Shown: piece by piece, positions 1 to 6,005 of the stretch | Layout of the letters: the number at the start of each line of letters is the position of its first letter | Position numbering within the stretch: the stretch's first letter is position 1 | Assembly: GCA_018822835.1 (NCBI GenBank) | Contig: JAHJJO010000046.1 | Location: forward strand, 1-7,973 | From: Patescibacteria group bacterium | Lineage (GTDB): Bacteria; Patescibacteriota; Patescibacteriia; Patescibacteriales; JAHJJO01 | DNA: 7,973 nt | Direction of reading: 5' to 3' | Notes under the pieces: model-generated | What the model was told of the DNA's origin: nothing | Databases searched by the model: none | Seen by the model: the letters and a program-made list of their open reading frames with translations, nothing else | Translations under genes and position numbers: made by a program

Positions 1-1
1 G

Positions 2-1069
2 GAATATCAAAAAAATACAAAATCATTTGAAATTATCGCTGATCATCTTAAAGCCGCTGTCTTTATTATTGGCGATGACAATGGAATAGTCCCGTCAAAT
101 ATTGGGCAAGGTTATATTGTCAGGCGATTAATTAGGCGGGCGATTAGATATGGAAGGCAAATCATGAAACATGAAACACATAACACACAACACAAAGTAG
201 CGCATTGGACGCAAGAAATCGCAAAGGTTGTAATTTATGACTATTCTGATATTTATTCAGAGTTGAAAAAAAATATTGATTTTATTTTAGAAGAATTAAA
301 AAAAGAAGAAGTCAAGTTTAGCAAAACTTTAGAAAGAGGGTTGTTGGAATTTGAAAAGTTAGTAGTAGACATCCGATGTCCAAAAAATAAGGAGTTGAAC
401 TCCGAAGCTTCGGAGTTCAACTCCTTATTTTTTGGACATCGGATGTCTGTAGACGGCAAAACTGCTTTTAATTTATACCAGACTTATGGGTTCCCGATTG
501 AAATGACAAAAGAGTTGGCAGAAGAGAAGGGGATGAGTATTGACGAAGATGGATTTCAACAAGAATTAAAAAAGCATCAAGAATTATCTAAAACCGCGAG
601 CGCTGGAAAATTTAAAGGCGGATTAGCTGATTCTAATGAACAAACAAAAAAATTACATACAGCCGCGCACTTGCTGTTAGCTGCTTTGCGTAAAGTATTG
701 GGAAGCCATGTTGTTCAAAAAGGGAGTAATATTACTGCTGAACGTTTGCGTTTTGATTTTTTACATCAAGAAAAAATGACTGAAGAGCAAAAACAAGAAG
801 TGGAAAAGTTAGTTAATCAAGCAATACAACAAGATTTAGATGTAACATGCGAAGAAATGACTTTAGAACAGGCAAAAAATAAAGGCGCAATGGGCGTTTT
901 TGAGCATAAGTATGGAAAAAAAGTGAAAGTTTATACTATTGGCGATTTTAGCAAAGAAATTTGCGGAGGTCCGCATGTTGAAAAAACAGGAGAATTAGGA
1001 AATTTTAAAATTAAAAAAGAACAAAGCAGCAGCGCTGGCGTTCGACGCGTTAAAGCAATTTTATTTTGA
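2..1069 (+). CDS. alaS: Alanyl-tRNA synthetase, C-terminal part (5' end outside the window)
   Basis: AlaRS charges tRNA-Ala in the cytoplasm and hydrolyses mischarged Ser/Gly-tRNA-Ala. The frame is open from base 2, so the visible 355 residues are the end of a longer protein; the first ATG at 164 is internal. Seen in order: the end of the catalytic/tRNA-binding part with the family motif PSNIGQGYIVRRLIRRAIRYG (usual GRGY is GQGY here), a helical segment with FSKTLERGL, then DGKTAFNLYQTYGFP opening the editing domain. The editing-domain zinc ligands are present: HTAAH (His codons at 656 and 668) and CGGPH (Cys at 962, His at 974). The protein stops right after GVRRVKAILF, so the C-terminal C-Ala/DHHA1 module of typical bacterial AlaRS (about 870 residues) is missing. 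An in-frame palindromic insert lies at about 371-454, and a possible 9-residue insert after base 164. The family call is firm; whether the inserts are tolerated is inferred from the intact frame and downstream motifs. Confidence 0.95.
   Translation, partial: EYQKNTKSFEIIADHLKAAVFIIGDDNGIVPSNIGQGYIVRRLIRRAIRYGRQIMKHETHNTQHKVAHWTQEIAKVVIYDYSDIYSELKKNIDFILEELKKEEVKFSKTLERGLLEFEKLVVDIRCPKNKELNSEASEFNSLFFGHRMSVDGKTAFNLYQTYGFPIEMTKELAEEKGMSIDEDGFQQELKKHQELSKTASAGKFKGGLADSNEQTKKLHTAAHLLLAALRKVLGSHVVQKGSNITAERLRFDFLHQEKMTEEQKQEVEKLVNQAIQQDLDVTCEEMTLEQAKNKGAMGVFEHKYGKKVKVYTIGDFSKEICGGPHVEKTGELGNFKIKKEQSSSAGVRRVKAILF
367..448. repeat. 82-bp perfect palindromic element inserted in frame in alaS
   Basis: The arms 367-407 and 408-448 are perfectly complementary over 41 bp with no loop, centred on GAAGCTTC. 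Each arm holds two smaller 13-nt quasi-palindromes: GACATCCGATGTC (368-380, mirrored at 435-447) and GGAGTTGAACTCC (391-403, mirrored at 412-424), separated by an A/T-rich stretch. A 6-bp direct repeat GTAGAC flanks it (365-370 and 449-454), giving an 84-bp (28-codon) net insertion. Removing it restores a normal AlaRS junction, EFEKLVVDGKTAFNLY. It resembles the Rickettsia palindromic elements in being an in-frame palindrome within a protein gene. I cannot say from one copy whether it is mobile. Confidence 0.93.
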
Positions 1070-1093
1070 CAAATTATTAAGTTATGCTATTGT
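1066..1093 (+). promoter_or_regulatory. Predicted sigma70-type promoter for rpsO
   Basis: A perfect -35 box TTGACA (1066-1071) overlaps the alaS stop codon. A 16-bp spacer leads to an extended -10, TGC-TATTGT (TG at 1085-1086, hexamer 1088-1093). The predicted start near 1100 would put the hairpin at 1099-1138 at the very 5' end of the rpsO transcript. Prediction from consensus only. Confidence 0.55.
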
Positions 1094-1098
1094 GTAAA

Positions 1099-1155
1099 AA
1101 ACATCTAAACATATAAAAAAAATTATGTTTAAATGTTTATATGTTTAAATGTTTA
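1099..1155 (+). promoter_or_regulatory. rpsO leader: AT-rich hairpin with a duplicated 3' arm
   Basis: 1099-1113 pairs with 1124-1138 (15 bp, one C/A mismatch at 1105/1132, loop 1114-1123). The 3' arm lies in a 16-bp unit (TATGTTTAAATGTTTA) repeated exactly in tandem at 1124-1139 and 1140-1155, so the same 5' arm can pair equally well with the second copy, ending 9 nt before the rpsO ATG. No Shine-Dalgarno sequence is visible. The pairing is seen directly; a regulatory role, such as S15 autoregulation as known for E. coli rpsO, is inference. Confidence 0.5.
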
Positions 1156-1163
1156 AATGATCT

Positions 1164-1502
1164 ATGTTAAATAAAAAAACAAAACAAAAAGTTATTGAAA
1201 AATTTAGAATTCATAAAAATGACACTGGATCATCGCAGGTTCAGATTGCTATTTTAACTAAAGAAATTAAGCAATTAACAAAACACCTTCAAGAGCACAA
1301 ACACGATAATTCTTCTCGCAGGGGTTTGCTTAGAAAAGTGGAAGAAAGAAGGTCTTTATTAAAATATTTTTATAAAGAAGATCCAAAAGGTTATAAAAAA
1401 TTAGCTGAAGAATTAAAATTAAAAATAGCAAAAAAAATGCAAGAAGAAGAGGAGGAAGAAAAAAAGAAAGAAGAAGAAGTGGAAGAAATAGAGAATGTTT
1501 AA
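1164..1502 (+). CDS. rpsO: 30S ribosomal protein S15 with acidic C-terminal tail
   Basis: S15 is a primary 16S rRNA-binding protein of the central domain of the small subunit. The product has 112 residues. The first ~88 are a full S15: HKNDTGSSQVQIAIL (17-31) and HKHDNSSRRGLLRKVEERR (45-63) carry the conserved rRNA-binding His, Asp, Ser and Arg residues, followed by LLKYF. The family is normally about 88-89 residues; the extra ~23 form a Glu/Lys low-complexity tail (EEEEEEKKKEEEVEEIENV), encoded by a 39-nt all-purine run at 1441-1479 that includes an internal GGAGG. The ATG at 1164 gives the expected N-terminus, although no good ribosome binding site precedes it. It lies upstream of pnp, the classical rpsO-pnp order, with its own predicted promoter at 1066-1093. 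Confidence 0.97.
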   Translation: MLNKKTKQKVIEKFRIHKNDTGSSQVQIAILTKEIKQLTKHLQEHKHDNSSRRGLLRKVEERRSLLKYFYKEDPKGYKKLAEELKLKIAKKMQEEEEEEKKKEEEVEEIENV

Positions 1503-1504
1503 AA

Positions 1505-1590
1505 CAATTATCAATTTTCAATTATCAATTAACAATTTTGGTTTCGTTAGGATAACAATTGATAATTGATAATTGATAATTGATAATTGA
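1505..1590 (+). repeat. Heptad-repeat inverted repeat between rpsO and pnp
   Basis: The left arm is five 7-nt units CAATTNN (1505-1539), beginning two bases after the rpsO stop. The right arm has four exact GATAATT units (1561-1588). 1505-1530 pairs with 1557-1582 at 25 of 26 positions, with a 26-nt loop, and the heptad period allows register-shifted pairings. RNA from here would form a long A/U duplex. It could end rpsO transcription, stabilise its 3' end, or be an RNase III site in the pnp leader; there is no downstream T-tract typical of an intrinsic terminator. Similar simple AT repeats may occur elsewhere in the genome. Confidence 0.8.
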
Positions 1591-1592
1591 TT

Positions 1593-1738
1593 GCCTTGGT
1601 CTTTAGATAAATAGCGCTGTGGGAATGTACTCATAGTTCTGTAATTTAAAGGCCAAGCGGTTCATCTTGTTATAAAATCAAAATTTACTTTTGACTTTAT
1701 GGACCCTACGCTTTTGCTCAGGGCATGCTTTATGAACT
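1593..1738 (+). ncRNA. Candidate structured RNA leader of pnp
   Basis: This non-coding stretch, less AT-repetitive than its neighbours, can form several helices read by eye: 1595-1605 with 1647-1657 (11 bp, one G-U), 1659-1665 with 1732-1738 (7 bp, one G-U) enclosing 1672-1683 with 1689-1700 (11 of 12 pairs, 5-nt loop) and the small stem CCCT/AGGG (1704-1707 with 1720-1723). It ends 14 nt before the pnp ATG. I do not recognise a known RNA family. Alternatives are a cis-regulatory leader or degenerate palindromic repeats; no energy or covariation support is available here. Confidence 0.4.
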
Positions 1739-1752
1739 TTTAACTATATTTT

Positions 1753-4017
1753 ATGACAAACAATGAACAAGCGTTTAGCGCGGAGTGGCTTGGTCGAACA
1801 CTCACTATTAAAACTGGCAAATTAGCCAAACAGGCCGATGCGGCAATAACTGTGCAGTATGGAGATACTGTTGTTATGGCCACTGTTGTTGAATCAAAAT
1901 ATGAAAGAGATGGCATTGATTATTTTCCATTAATGGTTGATTTTGAAGAGCGTCTTTACGCAGCTGGAATTATTAAAGGTTCTCGTTGGATTAAAAGGGA
2001 AGGCAGACCCACTGATGACGCCATTTTAGCTGGTAGAATGATAGACAGAACTGTGCGACCTTTATTTGATGATTCTTCAAGAAAAGATGTGCAGGTTATT
2101 CTTACCATTCTTTCTGTTGATCAGGAAAATGACCATGACATTGTTTCTTTAATAGCTGCTTCAGTAGCATTATCAATTTCAGGAGTAAAATGGAATGGAC
2201 CAATTGGTGGAGTTCGTGTTGGCAGGATTGATAATCAATTTGTATTTAATCCAACTTATGAGCAAAGAGAAAAGAGCGATTTAGATTTAATCGTAGCCGG
2301 AACTTCCAAAAAGACAATTATGATAGAGGCGGGCGCGAATGAAGTAAAAGAAGAAGACATGTTTAAAGGCATTGTTGCAGGGCAAGAAGAGATTCAAAAA
2401 GCAATAGAATTAATTGAAAAAGTAAAATTGTCTTTATTGCCTAAAACACAAGAGCTTGAAGAAAAAAACAAATTACAAAGCAGTGATGAAATTGAAGCAG
2501 ATGAAGCAAAGCAAAAAATCGCGGATCAAGCAAATAAATGGTTGAATAAAAATGTTAATAAATATTTATTTGATAAAACATATTGGACTAAAAAAGAGAG
2601 AAAAGCAAGTGTCCAAGCAATTAAAGAAAATCTTGATAAATATCTTTTTGAACAAAAAGTTGGTCGTGACAAGCGGGAATGGGCTGTAAAAAAAATAGTT
2701 GAAAAAGCAATAGAAGCAAAAGTGACAGAAGGTATTTTAGATGAAAAAAAGAGAGTTGATGGCCGTAAATTTGATGAAATAAGAGAGCTTACGGCAGAAA
2801 TTGGAATATTACCGAGAAATCATGGGGCAGGATTATTTTCGCGAGGAGAAACGCAAATTATGTCCATTGTTACTCTTGGGGCTCCAGGATTAGAACAACT
2901 GCTTGAAGGATTAGAAGGCGCTGGCAAAAAAAGATTTATGCATCATTATAATTTTCCGCCATATTCTGTTGGAGAAACTGGTTTTATGCGAGGACCAGGA
3001 CGCCGGGAAATCGGACATGGAGCGTTAGTGGAAAAAGCGCTTACTCCAGTACTTCCAAGCAAAGAAGAATTCCCTTACACAACAAGAGTTGTAAGTGAAA
3101 CATTGGGTTCTAATGGATCGTCATCAATGGGTTCAACATGCGCTTCAAGCTTAGCTTTAATGGATGCTGGCGCACCTATTAAAAAAGCAGTAGCCGGAAT
3201 AGCAATGGGGCTTGCCTCAAATGATGATATGAGTAAATGGGAAGTTTTAACAGACATTCAAGACTTGGAGGACGGCAAAGGTGGAATGGATTTTAAAATC
3301 GCAGGCACAAAAGACGGTTTAACAGCCATTCAGCTTGACACTAAAACAGATGGCATTACAAAAGAAATTATAGAAAAAACTTTAACGCAAGGTCGTGTGG
3401 CATTAAATCAAATTTTAGACACCATGAATAAAGCAATTGACAAGCCACGTCCAGATTTGTCTAAATACGCTCCGCGCATTATTAGTTTTAATATTAGTCC
3501 TGAAAAAATTAGAGAAGTTATAGGACCTGGTGGAAAAGTAATTAACGCTATTATAGACGCGCATGATATTTCAATTGACATTGAAGATGATGGTTTGGTT
3601 ATGATTTGCGGAATGGTAAAAGAAAATTGCGAAAAAGCTGCTGAGTGGATTAAAAATATTGTTAGAGAGTTTGAAGCAGGCGAAATTTTTACAGGAAAAG
3701 TAGTTCGGATTTTGGATTTTGGAGCTTTTGTTGAGTTAACGCCTGGAAAAGACGGAATGGTTCATGTTAGCGAATTAGCTCCTTATAGAATCAGCAGTCC
3801 GCAAAATTTTTTGAAAGAAGGCGATGAAGTGACAGTTAAAATAAAAGAAATTGATGATCAGGGAAGGGTTAATTTAACAATGAAGGGCTTAGAAGAAAAT
3901 GAACATTTATGGAAAGATGTAAAAGGCAAAGCTCCAGAATTTTCTGGAAATGGATTTAATAATTCAAGTAATGGTCGGTTCAACAATAGATTCAACAACA
4001 GGCGGTTTAATAATTAA
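1753..4017 (+). CDS. pnp: Polyribonucleotide nucleotidyltransferase (PNPase)
   Basis: PNPase is a trimeric 3'-5' exoribonuclease that degrades RNA phosphorolytically to nucleoside diphosphates, usually in RNA-decay complexes. The 754 residues show the full architecture: first RNase PH domain with KREGRPTDDAILAGRMIDRTVRPLF (from 81), a helical linker, second RNase PH domain with HHYNFPPYSVGETGF (from 397), RREIGHG and NGSSSMGS (454-461), then a KH domain with IREVIGPGGK (586-595) and an S1 domain from about 644 (FTGKVVRILDFGAFVEL). Metal/catalytic residues aligned to E. coli D486, D492 and K494 are D507, D513 and K515; the position matching E. coli D490 is G511. The last ~20 residues are an Asn/Arg/Phe-rich tail (RFNNRFNNRRFNN), a plausible RNA-binding extension. 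The ATG at 1753 gives a normal N-terminus without a visible Shine-Dalgarno sequence. It follows rpsO after a structured spacer and ends 10 bases before the next gene. Confidence 0.98.
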   Translation: MTNNEQAFSAEWLGRTLTIKTGKLAKQADAAITVQYGDTVVMATVVESKYERDGIDYFPLMVDFEERLYAAGIIKGSRWIKREGRPTDDAILAGRMIDRTVRPLFDDSSRKDVQVILTILSVDQENDHDIVSLIAASVALSISGVKWNGPIGGVRVGRIDNQFVFNPTYEQREKSDLDLIVAGTSKKTIMIEAGANEVKEEDMFKGIVAGQEEIQKAIELIEKVKLSLLPKTQELEEKNKLQSSDEIEADEAKQKIADQANKWLNKNVNKYLFDKTYWTKKERKASVQAIKENLDKYLFEQKVGRDKREWAVKKIVEKAIEAKVTEGILDEKKRVDGRKFDEIRELTAEIGILPRNHGAGLFSRGETQIMSIVTLGAPGLEQLLEGLEGAGKKRFMHHYNFPPYSVGETGFMRGPGRREIGHGALVEKALTPVLPSKEEFPYTTRVVSETLGSNGSSSMGSTCASSLALMDAGAPIKKAVAGIAMGLASNDDMSKWEVLTDIQDLEDGKGGMDFKIAGTKDGLTAIQLDTKTDGITKEIIEKTLTQGRVALNQILDTMNKAIDKPRPDLSKYAPRIISFNISPEKIREVIGPGGKVINAIIDAHDISIDIEDDGLVMICGMVKENCEKAAEWIKNIVREFEAGEIFTGKVVRILDFGAFVELTPGKDGMVHVSELAPYRISSPQNFLKEGDEVTVKIKEIDDQGRVNLTMKGLEENEHLWKDVKGKAPEFSGNGFNNSSNGRFNNRFNNRRFNN

Positions 4018-4027
4018 TTTTAAACGT

Positions 4028-5830
4028 ATGCAAAAAATTATTATTTTTCTTTTAATTTTATCAATAGCTATTAGTAGCGGCATGGTTTTTGCTATGGCTC
4101 AGATTAAAGAAATTCCAAAGCCAAAGGCTTTTATTTCCAATGTGGAAGGCGAAGTTGAAATTAAAAAAGGCGATGATAATTGGATAAGCGCTCAAAAAGA
4201 TATGGAAGTCGGAGAAGGCGATGTTATCAAGACTGATGAAAATGGCAATGCAACGATTAATTTTTACGACAATACTGTTTCTCGCATTGGTCCTGACAGT
4301 GAGGTAGCATTTGAAGAGCTTTTTATTGATGAAGAAAATTTTGCAAAAACAAAAATCAATCTTTTTGTAAATACAGGGAAAATATGGTCCCGCATTATTC
4401 AGCTCATGGACAAAGAAGCTTCTTTTGAGGTTGGTTCCAGCGCGACTGTGGCTACTGTTAGAGGTACTACCGTTGATTTTGAAATAACTACCGATGGTAT
4501 TGCTAAAATAAACGCTATTGATGGGATTATTAAAGTGATGACCGTAAAAAGGGAAGAAAAAATTAGAAAAATAATAAAAAAAGTTGATTTAGTAAAAGGA
4601 AAGTCTGCCACAATTGATGAGAAAAAAATTAAACAAGAAATTTTATTAGAAGAGGGAATAGTTGTTCAACCAATTATTCAAGAAACATTGGAAAGCGCAT
4701 GGTTTGAAAATAATCAAACGCTTGATAAAAAGTTTGAAAAAGAAAGAAAAAAAAAGATGGAAAAAATTAATAAAGAAATAGCCGGCTCTCTTCCCGGTTC
4801 GTCAATGTATAAAGTTAAAAAAATTGCTGAAAAAATTAAAGTCGCATTCATTATTAATCCTAACAAAAAACAAAAAACAGCGATTGCATTTGTTAACAGG
4901 CGCTTGGCTGAAGCGCAGCAATTAGCTAAAGAAGGCAAAATTGCTTTAGCCGAATCCATAATAAATAATTGGCAAAAAGATATAGATAAAATAAAAGCTA
5001 ATCCTGAAACAGTAAAACAATTAACAAAAAATCATTTTAATTTACATAAACAGCTAACAAGTAAAATTTTTTCTGCAATAGCAGATTTGGAAATTCAAAA
5101 CGAAACAGACGCATTAGATAAAAAATATTTAGAATTAAAAAAAATTGAGAATAAAATAAACGAAGCTGAAGTTTTAAAAGAAAGGGGTGTGAAAAACTTA
5201 TTTCAAAAGCAAATTGAAGAACAAATGGAAAATTTAAATCAATTTAAAGAGTCCAAATTGCAAGAATCAATAGATTATCTTCAGCTAAAGATGCAATTAC
5301 TCCAAAACGAAAAAGAAGAATTAGATATTAATCAAGAAGTAATACAAGAACAGATAAAGCAACCAATTCGGGAAGAAGTTATAGAGAAGCCCGTTGTTCA
5401 GGAAGAGGTTGCAGAACAAGAACCGATTCAGACGCAGGAGATAATAACAACGCCCGTTGCTACCACCACCGTCGCCACCACTACTGCCACTACCACAGAG
5501 TCGGTCACAAAAGAACCAGAAGTTATTGAAAAAGTAATAGAAATTAAAAAATTAATAGGATTAATAATCACTGCTAATAAATATAATATGTTGGTTGGAG
5601 AAACAAAGCAGTTTTTTGCAAAAACTCAATATAGTGATGATTCAACTAAAGATGTAACTAGTCAAATTGCGTGGACTCTTATTGGGGATATTGGATCTAT
5701 AACATCAACGGGGCTGTTAAAAGTTGATGCTGACGGCGGGAAAGGTACGGTTAATGCCATTTTTACTGAAGATGGCATCACTGTCGTTGCCAGCTCTCCG
5801 GAAGTTACAGCTTTATTATTAGAACTATAA
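4028..5830 (+). CDS. Exported FecR-domain protein with DUF5667-like helical region and C-terminal Ig-like domain
   Basis: 600 residues, predicted exported. Residues 1-24 are a signal peptide (KIIIFLLILSIAISSGMVFAMA) with likely cleavage after AMA or VFA. Residues ~33-170 are a FecR domain: VEGEVEIKKGD, the EGDVIKTDENGNATI core, and ATVATVRGTTVDFEI (139-153). Residues ~255-310 (LPGSSMYKVKKIAEKIKVAF, then RRLAEAQQLAKEGK) resemble DUF5667, followed by charged, probably coiled-coil helices to ~450. A Thr-rich linker (about 473-495, TTPVATTTVATTTATTTES) with unusually C-rich codons precedes an Ig-like (BIG2-type) domain from ~509 (LVGETKQFFAKTQYSDDSTKDVTS). The frame is open further upstream to 3950 inside pnp, but the ATG at 4028 places the signal peptide correctly. 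FecR domains bind or relay signals in the envelope; the partner here may be the downstream CHASE2 cyclase. The 10-base gap suggests co-transcription with pnp. The C-terminus lies in a duplicated segment and may be altered. Confidence 0.88.
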   Translation: MQKIIIFLLILSIAISSGMVFAMAQIKEIPKPKAFISNVEGEVEIKKGDDNWISAQKDMEVGEGDVIKTDENGNATINFYDNTVSRIGPDSEVAFEELFIDEENFAKTKINLFVNTGKIWSRIIQLMDKEASFEVGSSATVATVRGTTVDFEITTDGIAKINAIDGIIKVMTVKREEKIRKIIKKVDLVKGKSATIDEKKIKQEILLEEGIVVQPIIQETLESAWFENNQTLDKKFEKERKKKMEKINKEIAGSLPGSSMYKVKKIAEKIKVAFIINPNKKQKTAIAFVNRRLAEAQQLAKEGKIALAESIINNWQKDIDKIKANPETVKQLTKNHFNLHKQLTSKIFSAIADLEIQNETDALDKKYLELKKIENKINEAEVLKERGVKNLFQKQIEEQMENLNQFKESKLQESIDYLQLKMQLLQNEKEELDINQEVIQEQIKQPIREEVIEKPVVQEEVAEQEPIQTQEIITTPVATTTVATTTATTTESVTKEPEVIEKVIEIKKLIGLIITANKYNMLVGETKQFFAKTQYSDDSTKDVTSQIAWTLIGDIGSITSTGLLKVDADGGKGTVNAIFTEDGITVVASSPEVTALLLEL

Positions 5831-5854
5831 GTAATAAATGAAAAATATTTTACA
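5801..5854 (+). repeat. Imperfect direct repeat, copy A (end of the FecR gene plus downstream spacer)
   Basis: Copy A matches copy B at 6006-6066: GAAGTTACAGCTTTATTA (17 of 18), TTAGAACT (8 of 8), then ATGAAAAATATTTTACA against ATGAAAAAATATTTTACA (one A fewer). Copy A lacks 13 nt present in B (6024-6036) and has a few extra bases before the ATG. It therefore looks like a diverged copy of the junction between the FecR gene's end and the cyclase gene's start; the ATG at 5838 opens only a 21-codon frame (MKNILHYLAF...) ending at 5903 in the palindromic element. Confidence 0.7.
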
Positions 5855-5890
5855 TTATTTAGCATTCTCTATAATGCCGGTTTCTATAGC

Positions 5891-5998
5891 GACAGCTCCA
5901 TAGTTTTTGCGGACCCCTCCCCAGTTCTCGCCGTGGCGAACTGGGGAGGGGTCCACAGCCTCATTCCGTTGTCACTCCATTCGGACTATGGAGCCGTC
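5891..5998. repeat. Nested palindromic element between the FecR and cyclase genes
   Basis: The outer arms are 5891-5903 (GACAGCTCCATAG) and 5986-5998 (CTATGGAGCCGTC), complementary at 12 of 13 positions. Inside lies a GC-rich hairpin, 5911-5927 with 5938-5954 (17 perfect pairs beginning GGACCCCTCCCCAG), which continues imperfectly to the tip (CGCC/GGCG with a 2-nt bulge). The right outer arm can instead pair locally: CTCCAT 5975-5980 with ATGGAG 5988-5993. It stands out in G+C from its AT-rich surroundings and breaks the junction between the two repeat copies. It has no T-tract, so it is not a standard terminator. Likely a REP/MITE-like non-coding element. Confidence 0.85.
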
Positions 5999-6005
5999 AA
6001 GGGAA

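Noticed and set aside
253..459. Minus-strand 68-codon ORF across the alaS palindrome
   Set aside because: It is open only because the palindrome mirrors the alaS reading frame; the rest is antisense to conserved AlaRS.
1330..1521. Minus-strand 63-codon ORF opposite rpsO
   Set aside because: Its Leu/Phe-rich sequence is the complement of the purine-rich S15 tail; no start signal or family match.
1505..1590. CRISPR-like array from the regular heptads
   Set aside because: Units are 7 nt with no spacers; it is a simple tandem and inverted repeat.
1603..1665. Minus-strand 20-residue ORF (MNRLAFKLQNYEYIPTALFI) in the pnp leader
   Set aside because: Too short, with an in-frame stop close upstream and no recognisable relative; the helices on the + strand explain the region as well.
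1701..1728. Member of the CCCTTCGAC...GCTCAGGG repeat family in the pnp leader
   Set aside because: GGACCCTACGC...GCTCAGGG is suggestive but only four pairs of the stem remain; not enough to call it.
3950..4027. Longer start for the FecR protein inside pnp
   Set aside because: The ATG at 4028 gives a clean signal peptide; the upstream extension would bury it and is read from the pnp tail codons.
4399..4959. Minus-strand ORFs of 70 and 81 codons opposite the FecR gene
   Set aside because: Shadows of a strong sense gene with recognisable domains; hydrophobic antisense of Lys/Glu-rich coding.
5838..5903. 21-codon ORF with a signal-peptide-like sequence (MKNILHYLAFSIMPVSIA)
   Set aside because: It is the diverged, frameshifted copy of the cyclase gene start and ends in the palindromic element; no independent support as a gene.
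5911..5954. Intrinsic terminator for the FecR gene
   Set aside because: The stem is strong but no T-tract follows, and its outer arms fit a repeat element better.
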